A DNA stretch of 64,000 nt, taken from Nocardioides sp. Arc9.136. GTDB taxonomy: Bacteria > Actinomycetota > Actinomycetes > Propionibacteriales > Nocardioidaceae. This document shows positions 33,102 through 41,181 of this stretch, one piece after another. Numbering within the stretch: position 1 is the first letter of the stretch; each line of letters starts with the position of its first letter. The notes beneath the pieces were generated by a model. It saw only the letters and a program-made list of their open reading frames with translations. It did no database searches and had not been told where the DNA came from. The position numbers were made by a program, and so were the translations under genes. The stretch is from the NCBI RefSeq assembly GCF_030506255.1, contig NZ_CP113431.1:4289001-4353000 (forward strand), written 5' to 3'.

Positions 33102-35042
33102 TCAGATCTCGGCTCCGGCGCGGTAGCCCTCGGCGATGGCGTGGCTGAGCCGGCGCGGGCTCACGCAGTCCCCGACCACGCTCACGGCCGGGTCCGAGCG
33201 GTCCGCGACCGGCCCGAGGTCGAGCACCGGCACACGGGGCCGGTGCCAGACCGTCAGCACGTCGTCGAGCTCGAGGACGGGACCCCCGAACACCGGGCGC
33301 AGCAGCACCGGTCCCGAGGCACCGGCCGGGACCTCCAGGGCATGAGCGACGCGCAGGTCCACCCCGGCCGCGCCGAGCCGGGTGAGCAGGGGACCCGCGC
33401 TCTCGGCCGGGACGCGGGACGCGAGCGCGGTCAGCGGCGTCGCGAACGTGACCCGCCAGCCGCGTTGCGCGAGCGCCTCGGCGGCGCTGTACGCCGGCCA
33501 GAACCCTTCGCCCTCGTCGTACACGACGGCCCGCCGCGGGGAGAGGTCCGGCAGGCGGCCCAGGATGGCGTCGTCGACCGTGACGGCCGGTCGTCCCTCG
33601 AGCGCGGCCGGGACGGGGGCGCACCGCGAGCCGGTCGCCACGACGACGTGCCCGGCCAGCCGGCGGACCTCCGCGAGGTCCTCGGCGTCGATGCCGGCGG
33701 CCAGGTTGACCTCGACCCGCAACCGCCTGAGCTCCCGCTCCAGGAAGTCGACCACGTCGATGAACGTCGCCCGGTGGGGCGACGCAGCCGCCACCCGGGC
33801 CGATCCCCCGAGGGTCCGGGCCCGTTCGAAGAGCACCACCCGGTGCCCGCGGCCGGCCGCCACCCGGGCCGCCTCGAGACCCGCAGGGCCCCCGCCGACG
33901 ACGTACACGTCCTTCACCTCCGCCGCCCGCCGGCCGACCGCCGGGTGCCGGCCCCGGCCCACCTCGGCGTTCACGGCGCAGTGCAGGTGCGGGTCGAAGG
34001 CGCGGCAGTCCTGGTTGATCCCGAGGCAGCCCCGGACCTCGCCCAGGCGGCCGTCCCGCGACTTCACGGGCAGGTCCGGGTCGGCGATCAGCGCCCGCGC
34101 CATGCCGACGAGGTCGGCGTGGCCGGACCTCACGATGTGGTCGGCGGTGGCCGCGTCCCGGATGCGCTGACCCACGAGCGTCGGGAGCCCAGTCGCCGCG
34201 CGAACCCGCGCGGCCGACGGCACGGCCACCGCGTCGGGGCCCGTGGAGTCCTTGACGTACGTGCCGCGGGTGCCGTGGGTGATGCTGACGTAGTCGATCC
34301 CGCGCCCGGCCAGGTCCCCGGCGATGCGGACGCAGTCGTCGACCCCCATCCCGCCGGGGACCTCCTCCTCCCCGCTGAGCCGGACCCCGAGCACGAAGCC
34401 CTCCGGGGTCACCGAGCGCATCGCCTCGACGACCAGCCGCACGAAGCGCATCCGGTTGTCGAAGGAGCCGCCGAAGTCGTCGGTGCGCCGGTTGGTCAGC
34501 GGCGACATGAACTGGGCCGGGAGGTAGCCGTGCGCCCCGTGGATCTCGACCCCGTCAGCGCCGGCGGCGACCAGGTGGGCGGTGGAGATCCGCCAGCCCT
34601 CCACGATCGACTCGATCTCGGGGACGGTGAGCTCGTGCGGCGGGTAGGCGTCCCGCGCGGTCTTGACCGCCGACGGTGCCACGGGGGGCGAGTCCGACTC
34701 GCCCCCTATGAACTCGCGGCCCAGGTGGCAGAGCTGCCCGATGAAGCGGGCGCCGTGCCGGTGGACGACCTCGACCTTGGCCGCGGCGGCGGGCACGAAC
34801 TCCTCGAGGTAGGCCTCCACGAGCTTGCGGGAGCGCAGGGTGGTGGTGGGGTGGACGACGGTCGCACCGCCGATGACGAGCCCGACCCCGCCGGCGGCGA
34901 GCCGCTCGAAGTGCTCGGTGTCCCCGTGGGTCGGGACACCGCCCTGCGCCATGCTCGTCCCCGCGGGCAGGGCCACCAGGCGGTTCTTCAGCGTCATCGA
35001 GCCGAGGGCGAACGGCGAGAACACGTGGGGGAAGTCGGTCAT
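33102..35042 (-). CDS. Old Yellow Enzyme / 2,4-dienoyl-CoA-reductase-like flavoprotein
   Basis: The 646-residue protein has an N-terminal FMN TIM barrel (QLCHLGREF, EIHGAHGYLPAQFMSPLTNRRTDDFGGS, residues 166-193). A C-terminal FAD/NAD domain starts at VYVVGGGPAGLEAA near residue 385. Between them the usual four-cysteine iron-sulfur motif reads CLGINQDC...C: Cys339, Ile342, Cys346 and Cys355, so one ligand is missing and the last spacing is short. It should reduce an activated C=C bond. ATG 35042. It follows SDR and MFS genes in one leftward run. Confidence 0.87.
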   Translation of the reverse strand: MTDFPHVFSPFALGSMTLKNRLVALPAGTSMAQGGVPTHGDTEHFERLAAGGVGLVIGGATVVHPTTTLRSRKLVEAYLEEFVPAAAAKVEVVHRHGARFIGQLCHLGREFIGGESDSPPVAPSAVKTARDAYPPHELTVPEIESIVEGWRISTAHLVAAGADGVEIHGAHGYLPAQFMSPLTNRRTDDFGGSFDNRMRFVRLVVEAMRSVTPEGFVLGVRLSGEEEVPGGMGVDDCVRIAGDLAGRGIDYVSITHGTRGTYVKDSTGPDAVAVPSAARVRAATGLPTLVGQRIRDAATADHIVRSGHADLVGMARALIADPDLPVKSRDGRLGEVRGCLGINQDCRAFDPHLHCAVNAEVGRGRHPAVGRRAAEVKDVYVVGGGPAGLEAARVAAGRGHRVVLFERARTLGGSARVAAASPHRATFIDVVDFLERELRRLRVEVNLAAGIDAEDLAEVRRLAGHVVVATGSRCAPVPAALEGRPAVTVDDAILGRLPDLSPRRAVVYDEGEGFWPAYSAAEALAQRGWRVTFATPLTALASRVPAESAGPLLTRLGAAGVDLRVAHALEVPAGASGPVLLRPVFGGPVLELDDVLTVWHRPRVPVLDLGPVADRSDPAVSVVGDCVSPRRLSHAIAEGYRAGAEI

Positions 35043-35126
35043 GGGGCTCCTCGCCGGGCTGAGGGCTGGCGTGCTGGGGGCTGGTGGGCCGGTGCTGGTG
35101 GGCCGGGGCTGGCGGCGGAGGAGCCG

Positions 35127-35927
35127 TCAGACGGTGAAGCGGCCGCCGTTGCTGAGCAGCACCGCACCGACGACGTTCCCGGCCCCGGTCGAGGCGAGGT
35201 AGCAGATGTTGTCCGCGAGCTGCTCGGCGCTCGCGTAGCCGATCGCGCCCGTCGCCTCCATGGCCTGCCGGACGGCCGCCGGGGTGCGCGAGGCCATCGG
35301 CGTGTCCACCGGGCCCGGCGCGACGGTGTTGACCCGGATGCCGTGGGCGATGGCCTCCTTGGCCACCGACTGCGACAGCGCGTGCACACCGGCCTTGGAC
35401 GCGGCGTAGTGCGGGTAGCCGACCAGGGTGTCGAAGGCGGCAGAGGACCCGACGGTGACGATCGCCCCGCTCCCCTGGGGCCGCATCGCCCGCACGGCCG
35501 CACGCAGGACGTGGAAGGTGCCGTCGAGGTTGATCGACATCACCCGTCGCCACGCCTCGTCGTCGAGCTCGCAGAGGACGTCGACCGGGTGGCCGCTCTC
35601 CTGGGCGGCCAGGATGCGCGCCTTGGCGGCGGGGTCGTCGACCCCGGCGGTGTGCACGACGACGTCGAGGCGTCCGGCGGTCCCGACCACCGAGCCGACG
35701 ACGGCGTCGACGGAGGCGGCGTCCGCGACGTCCACGGCGTGCGCGACGCCGCCGACGCCGGCGGCCACGTCGGCTGCGTTGCGCTCGGCGACGTCGGCAA
35801 CGTGCACCTGGGCGCACCCCTCGGCCGCGAGCTGGCGCGCCACGGCGGCGCCGATGCCCGAGCCGCCTCCGGTGACCAGGGCGACCTGTCCGGCGAAGCG
35901 GCCGGAGGTGTGGGGGTGCTGCGTCAT
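35127..35927 (-). CDS. SDR oxidoreductase
   Basis: The 266-residue SDR has TGGGSGIG, VVHTAGVDDP, and the catalytic segment VGSSAAFDTLVGYPHYAASK. It ends GAVLLSNGGRFTV. A 20-residue insertion (AKARILAAQESGHPVDVLCEL) before the active-site helix is unusual and may shape the substrate pocket. ATG 35927 follows CAGGAG. The 84-base gap to the OYE gene contains GCTGG-rich short repeats. Likely acts on the same ring substrate as the OYE enzyme. Confidence 0.87.
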   Translation of the reverse strand: MTQHPHTSGRFAGQVALVTGGGSGIGAAVARQLAAEGCAQVHVADVAERNAADVAAGVGGVAHAVDVADAASVDAVVGSVVGTAGRLDVVVHTAGVDDPAAKARILAAQESGHPVDVLCELDDEAWRRVMSINLDGTFHVLRAAVRAMRPQGSGAIVTVGSSAAFDTLVGYPHYAASKAGVHALSQSVAKEAIAHGIRVNTVAPGPVDTPMASRTPAAVRQAMEATGAIGYASAEQLADNICYLASTGAGNVVGAVLLSNGGRFTV

Positions 35928-35950
35928 GGTGCTCTCCTGCGGGTCGAGGC

Positions 35951-36055
35951 CCCGGGGGGGCCGGTCGGGTCGGGCGGGTCGGGCGGGTCGGACAGGGGTT
36001 CAGGTCGGGTCGGTCGGGTCGGCCGGGTCGGCCGGGTCGGCCGTCGGGTCGGTCG
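35951..36055. repeat. Short GGTCGGG tandem repeat
   Basis: Imperfect repeats of 5-10 bases built on CGGGT/GGTCGG run from the SDR-MFS gap into the MFS 3' end. The coding part is translated as a DPT/DPA tail (TDPTADPADPADPTDPT). This is probably replication slippage in high-GC sequence. Confidence 0.7.
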
Positions 36056-37646
36056 GGAGCAGCACGTGCGGGCCTGCGACGCGCACGGCCTCGCGTCGCA
36101 CGGCGTGCCGGAGCCGCTGCTCGGGGACGGTCAACCGGACGGTCTCCTGCTCGAGGAGCTCCTCGCGACCGGCGACGCGGTAGGTCTCGACCCACCGCAG
36201 TCCGTCGGCCGACGCGTCGACGACGCGGGCCCGCCACGACCACCCACCCAGGCGGAGGCGGGAGAGCCGGAGGTCGGCCAGCGCGGCCTCGAAGCCCGGC
36301 AACCGCGCCGGCGCGACGACGTACTCGTAGCGCACGACCAGCTCGCCCTCGCCCGCGTCGGCGACCAGGGCGGCGACGGACGCGTCGGGGTCGGCGAGGA
36401 CCGGCTCGATGCCCGCACTGGACCCCAGGCCTGAGGAGAGCAGCACGCCCAGCGACGCGGTCATCAGCGCGGCAGCCAGCACCAACGCCGTCGAGGTGCC
36501 GAGCAGGTCGGCCGCGACGCCCCAGAGCAGGGCACCCACGGCCTGGGTGCCCTGGAAGAGGAAGAGCACCAGCGCGATGACCCGCGGCCGCACCCAGTCC
36601 GGCAGCGCCTGGTGGGCCAGCATCATCCAGGTGCTCTGCACCCCGACCCAGGCGACGCCGCCGAGCACGAGGAAGGGCGCGACCACCGCGGCGGTGGTGG
36701 CCAAGCCCATCGCCAGGAGCGTGAGCGCGTACGCCGCGGAGCCGACCGCCGCGAAGGCTCGCACGCTCAACCGGCGGCGCAACCCGCCGAGGAGGAGCGT
36801 GGCCGCGACCGCGCCGACGCCGAGCAGCGCCATCATCACGCCGAAGCTGCCTGACCCGAGCCCGAGCCGGTCGTGGACGACGATCGACACCAGGGCCCAC
36901 AGCGCCGCGGCGGGCAGCCCGAACATCGTCATCCGCAGCAGCAGGCGGGTGGTCCAGGGCGAGTGGCGCGTGAAGCGCAGGGCGGCCCGGATGGCGGGCA
37001 GGACCGGACGGCGGGGCGCCCGCCGTCCGGGTCGGCGGAGCTCGACGAGGGCGAGCACGCCCGCACAGCAGGCGAACAGCGCGGCGACCACGCTGAAGGT
37101 GACCACCGGGCCCCGCAGGCCCAGCCCCACGCCGGCGAGCAACGGACCCAGCGCCCGCGCGAGGTTGAACACCGCGCCGTCGACCACGGCCGCCGAGGAC
37201 ACCAGCGGCCGTCCGACGGTCTCCGGCAGCAACGACTGCCACGCGACGCCGACGACGACGAGCGCGACGCCGACGACGACGACCGTGAGTAGCGCCGGCA
37301 CCGCCCCGTCGACGTCGAGGGCCGCCAGGGCGGCCGCCGCCGCCGCCGAGACACCCGAGGCCAGGGCGGCCGCGGCCATCAGCCGCTCGCGGGACGCGAA
37401 CCCGACGACCACGCCGACGGGGAGCGCCAGGGCGAGGAACGGCACCGCCATCGCGGCCGGGGCCAGCGACACGACCGTGGCCGACTCGCCACGCTCGGTG
37501 AGCATCCACTGCACGGAGACCACGTGCACCCAGACCGCGACGGCGTTCACCAGCTGCACCCCGACCAGCAACCGGAAGACCGGGACGCGCAGCGCGGCCA
37601 GCGGCCCGGCGGGCGCGTCCGCCGGGGGCTGTGGGACTGCGTCCAC
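36000..37646 (-). CDS. MFS transporter, MFS_3 type with C-terminal ABM-like domain
   Basis: The 548-residue protein has about twelve helices (residues 15-410) like the enterobactin-exporter-type MFS_3 family. A cytoplasmic C-terminal domain (about 420-525; ELVVRYEYVVAPARLPGFEAAL, WVETYRVAGREELL) resembles antibiotic-biosynthesis-monooxygenase folds and is a normal part of this family. The last 17 residues are the repetitive DP-rich tail. GTG 37646 follows AGGAGG. Head of the MFS-SDR-OYE run, behind operator site 10; it may export intermediates or import substrate. Confidence 0.85.
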   Translation of the reverse strand: MDAVPQPPADAPAGPLAALRVPVFRLLVGVQLVNAVAVWVHVVSVQWMLTERGESATVVSLAPAAMAVPFLALALPVGVVVGFASRERLMAAAALASGVSAAAAAALAALDVDGAVPALLTVVVVGVALVVVGVAWQSLLPETVGRPLVSSAAVVDGAVFNLARALGPLLAGVGLGLRGPVVTFSVVAALFACCAGVLALVELRRPGRRAPRRPVLPAIRAALRFTRHSPWTTRLLLRMTMFGLPAAALWALVSIVVHDRLGLGSGSFGVMMALLGVGAVAATLLLGGLRRRLSVRAFAAVGSAAYALTLLAMGLATTAAVVAPFLVLGGVAWVGVQSTWMMLAHQALPDWVRPRVIALVLFLFQGTQAVGALLWGVAADLLGTSTALVLAAALMTASLGVLLSSGLGSSAGIEPVLADPDASVAALVADAGEGELVVRYEYVVAPARLPGFEAALADLRLSRLRLGGWSWRARVVDASADGLRWVETYRVAGREELLEQETVRLTVPEQRLRHAVRREAVRVAGPHVLLPTDPTADPADPADPTDPT

Positions 37647-37668
37647 CGCCTGTCGCCTCCTAGAAAAC

Positions 37669-37681
37669 TGAAGTCAGTTCG
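37669..37681. promoter_or_regulatory. Putative TetR operator (site 10)
   Basis: TGAAGTCAGTTCG matches at 7 of 8 positions and is embedded in AACTGA-AG-TCAGTT, a 6-base-arm dyad. It lies in the 75-base gap between the divergent MFS and FAD-oxidoreductase genes. Confidence 0.7.
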
Positions 37682-37721
37682 GTTACCGTAACGCACCTCA
37701 CACACCGAAGGGAGCCCCTCC

Positions 37722-39047
37722 ATGCAGGAGATCGACCTGCTCGTCATCGGCGCCGGGATGGCCGGCCTGACCGCGGCGGCCCGCGCGACCCGCGACGGCA
37801 AGCGCGTCGTGGTGCTCGAGGTGTCCGACGACGTCGGCGGCTCGGCACGGTTCGCGGGGTACGCCTGGACCGCGCCGTCGCGCGAGGTGATGGACGAGGT
37901 CAACCCGGCCGGCGACGAGACACTGCGGCACGCCCTGGTCGACCGGTTCGCCGACGGCGTCGCGTGGATCCGGTCCACCGGGGTCGAGGCCCGGGAGCCG
38001 GTGCCGGTCCTCGGGTTCGGCTCCGGCCACCAGTTCGACACCAACCAGTACGTCGACGTGTGCCGCCGCCTCGTCACCGAAGCCGGCGGGGAGGTCCGCC
38101 TGCGGACCACCGTCGAGCGGCTGCTCACCGAGGGCGGACGCGTCACGGGCGCCCTCGCCGTGGGCGCGGACGGAGCCGCCGAGGAGCTGCGGGCGCCGTG
38201 GACGCTGCTCGCGACCGGCGGCTTCCAGGGCGACGCCGACCTGCTCGCCGAGCACGTCCACCCGCGGGCGGGTGGCATGCAGCTGCGGTCGAACCCGCAC
38301 AGCACGGGGACCGGCTACCGGCTGGCCGCCGAAGTCGGTGCCGCCACTGGGCACCAGGACGCCGGCTTCTACGGCCACCTCGTCCCGAGCGGGATCACCT
38401 TCGCGGACCCCTCCGACTTCGTGGACCTCTCGCTCTACTACAGCGAGCACGCCCTGCTGTTCAACCTGGAGAACCAGCGCTTCACCGACGAGACCCTCGG
38501 GGACCACCTCACGACCATGGCGCTGCTGGAGCAGCCCGAGTCGCGCGGCCTGCTGGTCGCCGACGCGCGCGTCCACCGCGACTGGGTCGTGGGCTCCTAC
38601 GTCGAGGGCGCCGTCGCCCTCGACAAGTTCGCGGTCGCCAGCAGGCGCGGTGGACGGGTGGGGCTGGCCGAGAGCCTGGACGAGCTCGACTACCTGCCGG
38701 AGGAGTGGGGCTACGACGGCGCCGCCGTCCGGGCCCAGGTCGAGGCCTACAACCGCGCGAGCACGGCGCAGGAGCCCGTCTCCCCGGGGCGCCGCAGAGA
38801 CCCGGCACCGCTGGACGAGGGGCCGTGGTACGTCGTGGAGTGCGTGCCTGCGGTGACCTTCCCCTTCTACGGCGTCCTCATCGACGACTCTGCCCGGGTA
38901 CTGGGCGCGGACGGAGCGCCCGTGCCGGGGCTCCTGTGCGCCGGGTCCGACAGCGGCGGGCTGTACGACCGTGCCTATGCGGGCGGACTGGCGTCCGCCC
39001 TCGTCTTCGGGCTGGCCGCGGCCCGCACGGCGACCGGCGGGGACTGA
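37722..39047 (+). CDS. FAD-dependent oxidoreductase, ketosteroid-dehydrogenase/fumarate-reductase family
   Basis: The 441-residue flavoprotein has the FAD loop VIGAGMAGLTAAARA (8-22), GGSARFAGYAW, ATGGFQGD, HSTGTGYRLAAEVGA near 200 and a C-terminal GLYDRAYAGGLASALVFG. This is the family of 3-ketosteroid delta-1-dehydrogenase and flavocytochrome fumarate reductases. It is shorter than typical KstD and probably desaturates or reduces a ring ketone or acid. ATG 37722 follows GAAGGGAG. Divergent from the MFS-SDR-OYE run across one operator. Confidence 0.85.
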   Translation: MQEIDLLVIGAGMAGLTAAARATRDGKRVVVLEVSDDVGGSARFAGYAWTAPSREVMDEVNPAGDETLRHALVDRFADGVAWIRSTGVEAREPVPVLGFGSGHQFDTNQYVDVCRRLVTEAGGEVRLRTTVERLLTEGGRVTGALAVGADGAAEELRAPWTLLATGGFQGDADLLAEHVHPRAGGMQLRSNPHSTGTGYRLAAEVGAATGHQDAGFYGHLVPSGITFADPSDFVDLSLYYSEHALLFNLENQRFTDETLGDHLTTMALLEQPESRGLLVADARVHRDWVVGSYVEGAVALDKFAVASRRGGRVGLAESLDELDYLPEEWGYDGAAVRAQVEAYNRASTAQEPVSPGRRRDPAPLDEGPWYVVECVPAVTFPFYGVLIDDSARVLGADGAPVPGLLCAGSDSGGLYDRAYAGGLASALVFGLAAARTATGGD

Positions 39048-39077
39048 CCGCGACCCACCGCGTCGCACCGGGAACGG

Positions 39078-39108
39078 GAGGAGGGGCGCCCGGCGGGCGC
39101 CCCTCCTC
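39078..39108. terminator. Bidirectional hairpin terminator
   Basis: GAGGAGGGGCGCCC and its perfect 14-base complement flank a GGC loop. It sits between the convergent FAD-oxidoreductase and acyl-CoA dehydrogenase genes, 30 bases after the first stop and 17 before the second. Confidence 0.82.
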
Positions 39109-39125
39109 TGCCGCGTCCTGGCGCG

Positions 39126-40244
39126 TCAGACGCCGATGAGCTCCGCCACGGTCGCGCGCTGCGCGCGGGAGGCACCGAAGAGCCCCTCGTCGCCGAGCAC
39201 CCGGCGCAGGTAGTCGTGGGCGAAGTGCTCCCAGGTGAAGCCGATCCCGCCGTGGAGCTGCACGGCCTCGTGCGCCGTCCGGACGGCAGCGTCGGCGCAG
39301 ACCGCCGCCGCCACGGCCACCGGGAGCGCGGCCGAGACCGGGTCGGCGTCCATGGCGGCCGCGGCGTACCGGACGGCCGAGCGGGAGCGCTCGAGGTCCA
39401 CGAGGAGGTCGGCCAGGCGGTGCTTGACCGCCTGGAAGGAGCCGATCGGCCGGCCGAACTGCTCGCGCTGCACGACGTAGGCACAGGTGGCCTCCAGCAG
39501 GTGGGCGACGATGCCGGCGTGCTCGGCCGCGACGGCGACGTCGGCGAGCAGCGCCAGCCGCTCGACGACCTCGTCGTGGCGCGCGGTCCCCACCACGAGC
39601 GCGGCGGGTGACCGCTCGAGCGACACCCGGGCCTGGCGCCGGGTCGGGTCGACGACCGTGAGCTGCTCGACCCGCGCGGCGGCCAGGCCGGTCACCACCA
39701 GCACCTCGCCCCGCTCGGAGGCAGCGCGGCAGACGAGGTGGTCGGCCGCACCGGCCTGCAGGACGCGGGGGAGCACGCCGGAGACCAGCCAGGCCTCCCC
39801 GTCCCGCTCGGCCCGGAGCGCGACCGGTCCCCGCAGCGGGGCCACCGTGGCCACGGACCGCCCGGCCACGAGCGCGTCGAGCAGCGGACGGTGCTCGTCG
39901 GCACTGTCGGCGGCGGCGAGCGCCTGGGCACCCAGCACCGCCGAGGCGAGGAGCGGCTCGGGCAGGAGCGCCCCTCCTGCCTCCTCCAGGAGCACGGCGA
40001 GCTCGCGCACGCCGTACCCCGAGCCACCGCGCTCCTCGGGGACGGCCATGCCGGCCACCTCGAGCTCGGCGTTGAGGAGCTGCCAGAGCTCCTCGGACCA
40101 GCCTCGCTCGGTGGCGGCAGCACTCCGCACCTGCTCGTGACCGGCGTGCTTGGCGAGCACCTGGCGCACGACCTCGCGGAGCTCGTCGTGCTCTGCGACG
40201 GGGGCCATGACCGCCGGGTCCGACTCTGGCCAGGGGTTCACCAC
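39126..40244 (-). CDS. Acyl-CoA dehydrogenase (FadE28/29-like small type)
   Basis: The 372-residue flavoprotein has GMAVPEERGGSGYG, REQFGRPIGSFQAVKHRLADLLVDLE and a HGGIGFTWEHFAHDYLRRVLG end. The ending lacks the YEGT-type catalytic Glu. Short enzymes of this type often work as heterodimers in steroid side-chain degradation; no sister subunit is adjacent. GTG 40244 (second GTG at 40241) follows AGGAGG. Divergent from the SnoaL-like genes across two operators. Confidence 0.87.
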   Translation of the reverse strand: MVNPWPESDPAVMAPVAEHDELREVVRQVLAKHAGHEQVRSAAATERGWSEELWQLLNAELEVAGMAVPEERGGSGYGVRELAVLLEEAGGALLPEPLLASAVLGAQALAAADSADEHRPLLDALVAGRSVATVAPLRGPVALRAERDGEAWLVSGVLPRVLQAGAADHLVCRAASERGEVLVVTGLAAARVEQLTVVDPTRRQARVSLERSPAALVVGTARHDEVVERLALLADVAVAAEHAGIVAHLLEATCAYVVQREQFGRPIGSFQAVKHRLADLLVDLERSRSAVRYAAAAMDADPVSAALPVAVAAAVCADAAVRTAHEAVQLHGGIGFTWEHFAHDYLRRVLGDEGLFGASRAQRATVAELIGV

Positions 40245-40271
40245 GGCACTCCTCCTCGACTGGAACTAATT

Positions 40272-40284
40272 TGAGTTCAGTTCA
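40272..40284. promoter_or_regulatory. Putative TetR operator (site 11)
   Basis: TGAGTTCAGTTCA matches at 7 of 8 positions. It lies 28 bases before the acyl-CoA dehydrogenase start. An additional AACTAATTTGAGTT half-symmetry overlaps its left side. Confidence 0.68.
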
Positions 40285-40333
40285 GGTTAAGTGCTCGATC
40301 CGCGGGAGACAAGGGTCGACAGCCGCGAGTGAC

Positions 40334-40348
40334 TTGAACTAGGTTCAA
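40334..40348. promoter_or_regulatory. Putative TetR operator (site 12, perfect)
   Basis: TTGAACTAGGTTCAA has 6-base arms around TAG and contains the perfect TGAA-N5-TTCA. It ends three bases before the ATG of the SnoaL-like gene, so bound protein would block initiation directly. Confidence 0.78.
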
Positions 40349-40351
40349 TCC

Positions 40352-40711
40352 ATGCCCGACACCTCGACCCTTGTCCGGTACTACGCGGCCGTCGACGCCG
40401 GCGACCTCGACGCGGCCATGGCACTGGTGGCGCCCGACGTCCGGTTCGCGATCCACCTTCCCGGCCGCGCGGTCCGCGGCGAGGCCCGCCAGGGCCTCGT
40501 CGACTACCTGTCCGGCCGCGGGGACGTCGTCCGGCGCCACGTGCCCCGGCGCTCGTCCGTCGCGGACGACGTGGAGTTCGTCTACGGCGCGGTGGTTGAG
40601 GACGGGTCGACCACCACCGGGCACTTCCTGGCGGCGGTCCGGCTCGACGAGCAGGGCCTGATCGCGCGCTACCAGGTGTCCTTCGACCCCGAGCTGGGCC
40701 TGCTCCCGTGA
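40352..40711 (+). CDS. SnoaL-like / NTF2-fold protein, copy A
   Basis: The 119-residue protein has the cone-shaped NTF2 fold pattern: YYAAVDAGDLDAAMALVAPDVRFAIHLPGRAVRGEARQGLVDYL, then VVEDGSTTTGHFLAAVRLDEQGLIARYQVSFDP. This fold serves ketosteroid isomerase, cyclases and dehydratases. ATG 40352 lies three bases after operator 12 with no Shine-Dalgarno, so the mRNA is leaderless or nearly so. First gene of a SnoaL-SnoaL-hydrolase operon. Confidence 0.82.
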   Translation: MPDTSTLVRYYAAVDAGDLDAAMALVAPDVRFAIHLPGRAVRGEARQGLVDYLSGRGDVVRRHVPRRSSVADDVEFVYGAVVEDGSTTTGHFLAAVRLDEQGLIARYQVSFDPELGLLP

Positions 40712-40776
40712 CCACCGGCCCCGCCACCTGTCCCGCCACCCCCACCGCGACCCACCCGGACGAGGAGCCCCGAACC

Positions 40777-41145
40777 GTGACCACGACGCCCCTGCTGCGC
40801 GACTGGTTCGAGATCATGGACTCCAGCACCCCCGAGCGGGTGCTCGACATGATCACCGACGACTTCCAGCTCTCCATCCTGTTCTCCACAGGAGGCCAGG
40901 CCGCCGAGTTCCGCGGCGACCGCGCCGGGCTCGTGGTCTACCTCGAGCAGCGCGAGGTCAGCGTCCTCACGCACCACCTCCTCGCCGGCGCGCGGACCGA
41001 CGGCACCGAGCTCGTGCTCGGCGAGACCCGGCGCGACGGCGGGTTCGAGGCCTCCTTCAACGCCAGCGCCCAGCTCGACGAGAGCGGCCGGAAGGTGCGG
41101 CGCCTGCTGATCTGCCGCACGCCCGCCGTCCGGTTCACCGACTGA
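40777..41145 (+). CDS. SnoaL-like / NTF2-fold protein, copy B
   Basis: About 122 residues from GTG 40777 (VTTTPLLRDWFEIMDSSTPERVLDMITDDFQLSILFSTGG). The C-terminal beta strands (ELVLGETRRDGGFEASFNASAQLDE) follow the NTF2 pattern. I prefer this start because a GAGGAG lies upstream; GTG 40708 overlaps the previous stop (GTGA) and would add 23 Pro/Thr-rich residues, and I cannot exclude it. Copies A and B are distant and may form a heterodimer. Confidence 0.78.
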   Translation: MTTTPLLRDWFEIMDSSTPERVLDMITDDFQLSILFSTGGQAAEFRGDRAGLVVYLEQREVSVLTHHLLAGARTDGTELVLGETRRDGGFEASFNASAQLDESGRKVRRLLICRTPAVRFTD

Positions 41146-41181
41146 GCCGCTCACGACCGACCCCCGTCCCAGGAGACCCCG

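Noticed and set aside
33066..36434. A plus-strand open frame of 1122 codons opposite the OYE and SDR genes
   Set aside because: It is antisense to two clear enzymes, is rich in Arg, Gly, His and Asp, and has no recognisable domain; an artefact of 73% G+C in the third codon position.
11925..40348. The shared dyad being the known KstR or KstR2 operator
   Set aside because: KstR sites have a 2-base centre between AAC and GTT and KstR2 sites have a different core; here the centre is three bases with TGAA/TTCA ends. A relationship of the regulators remains possible.
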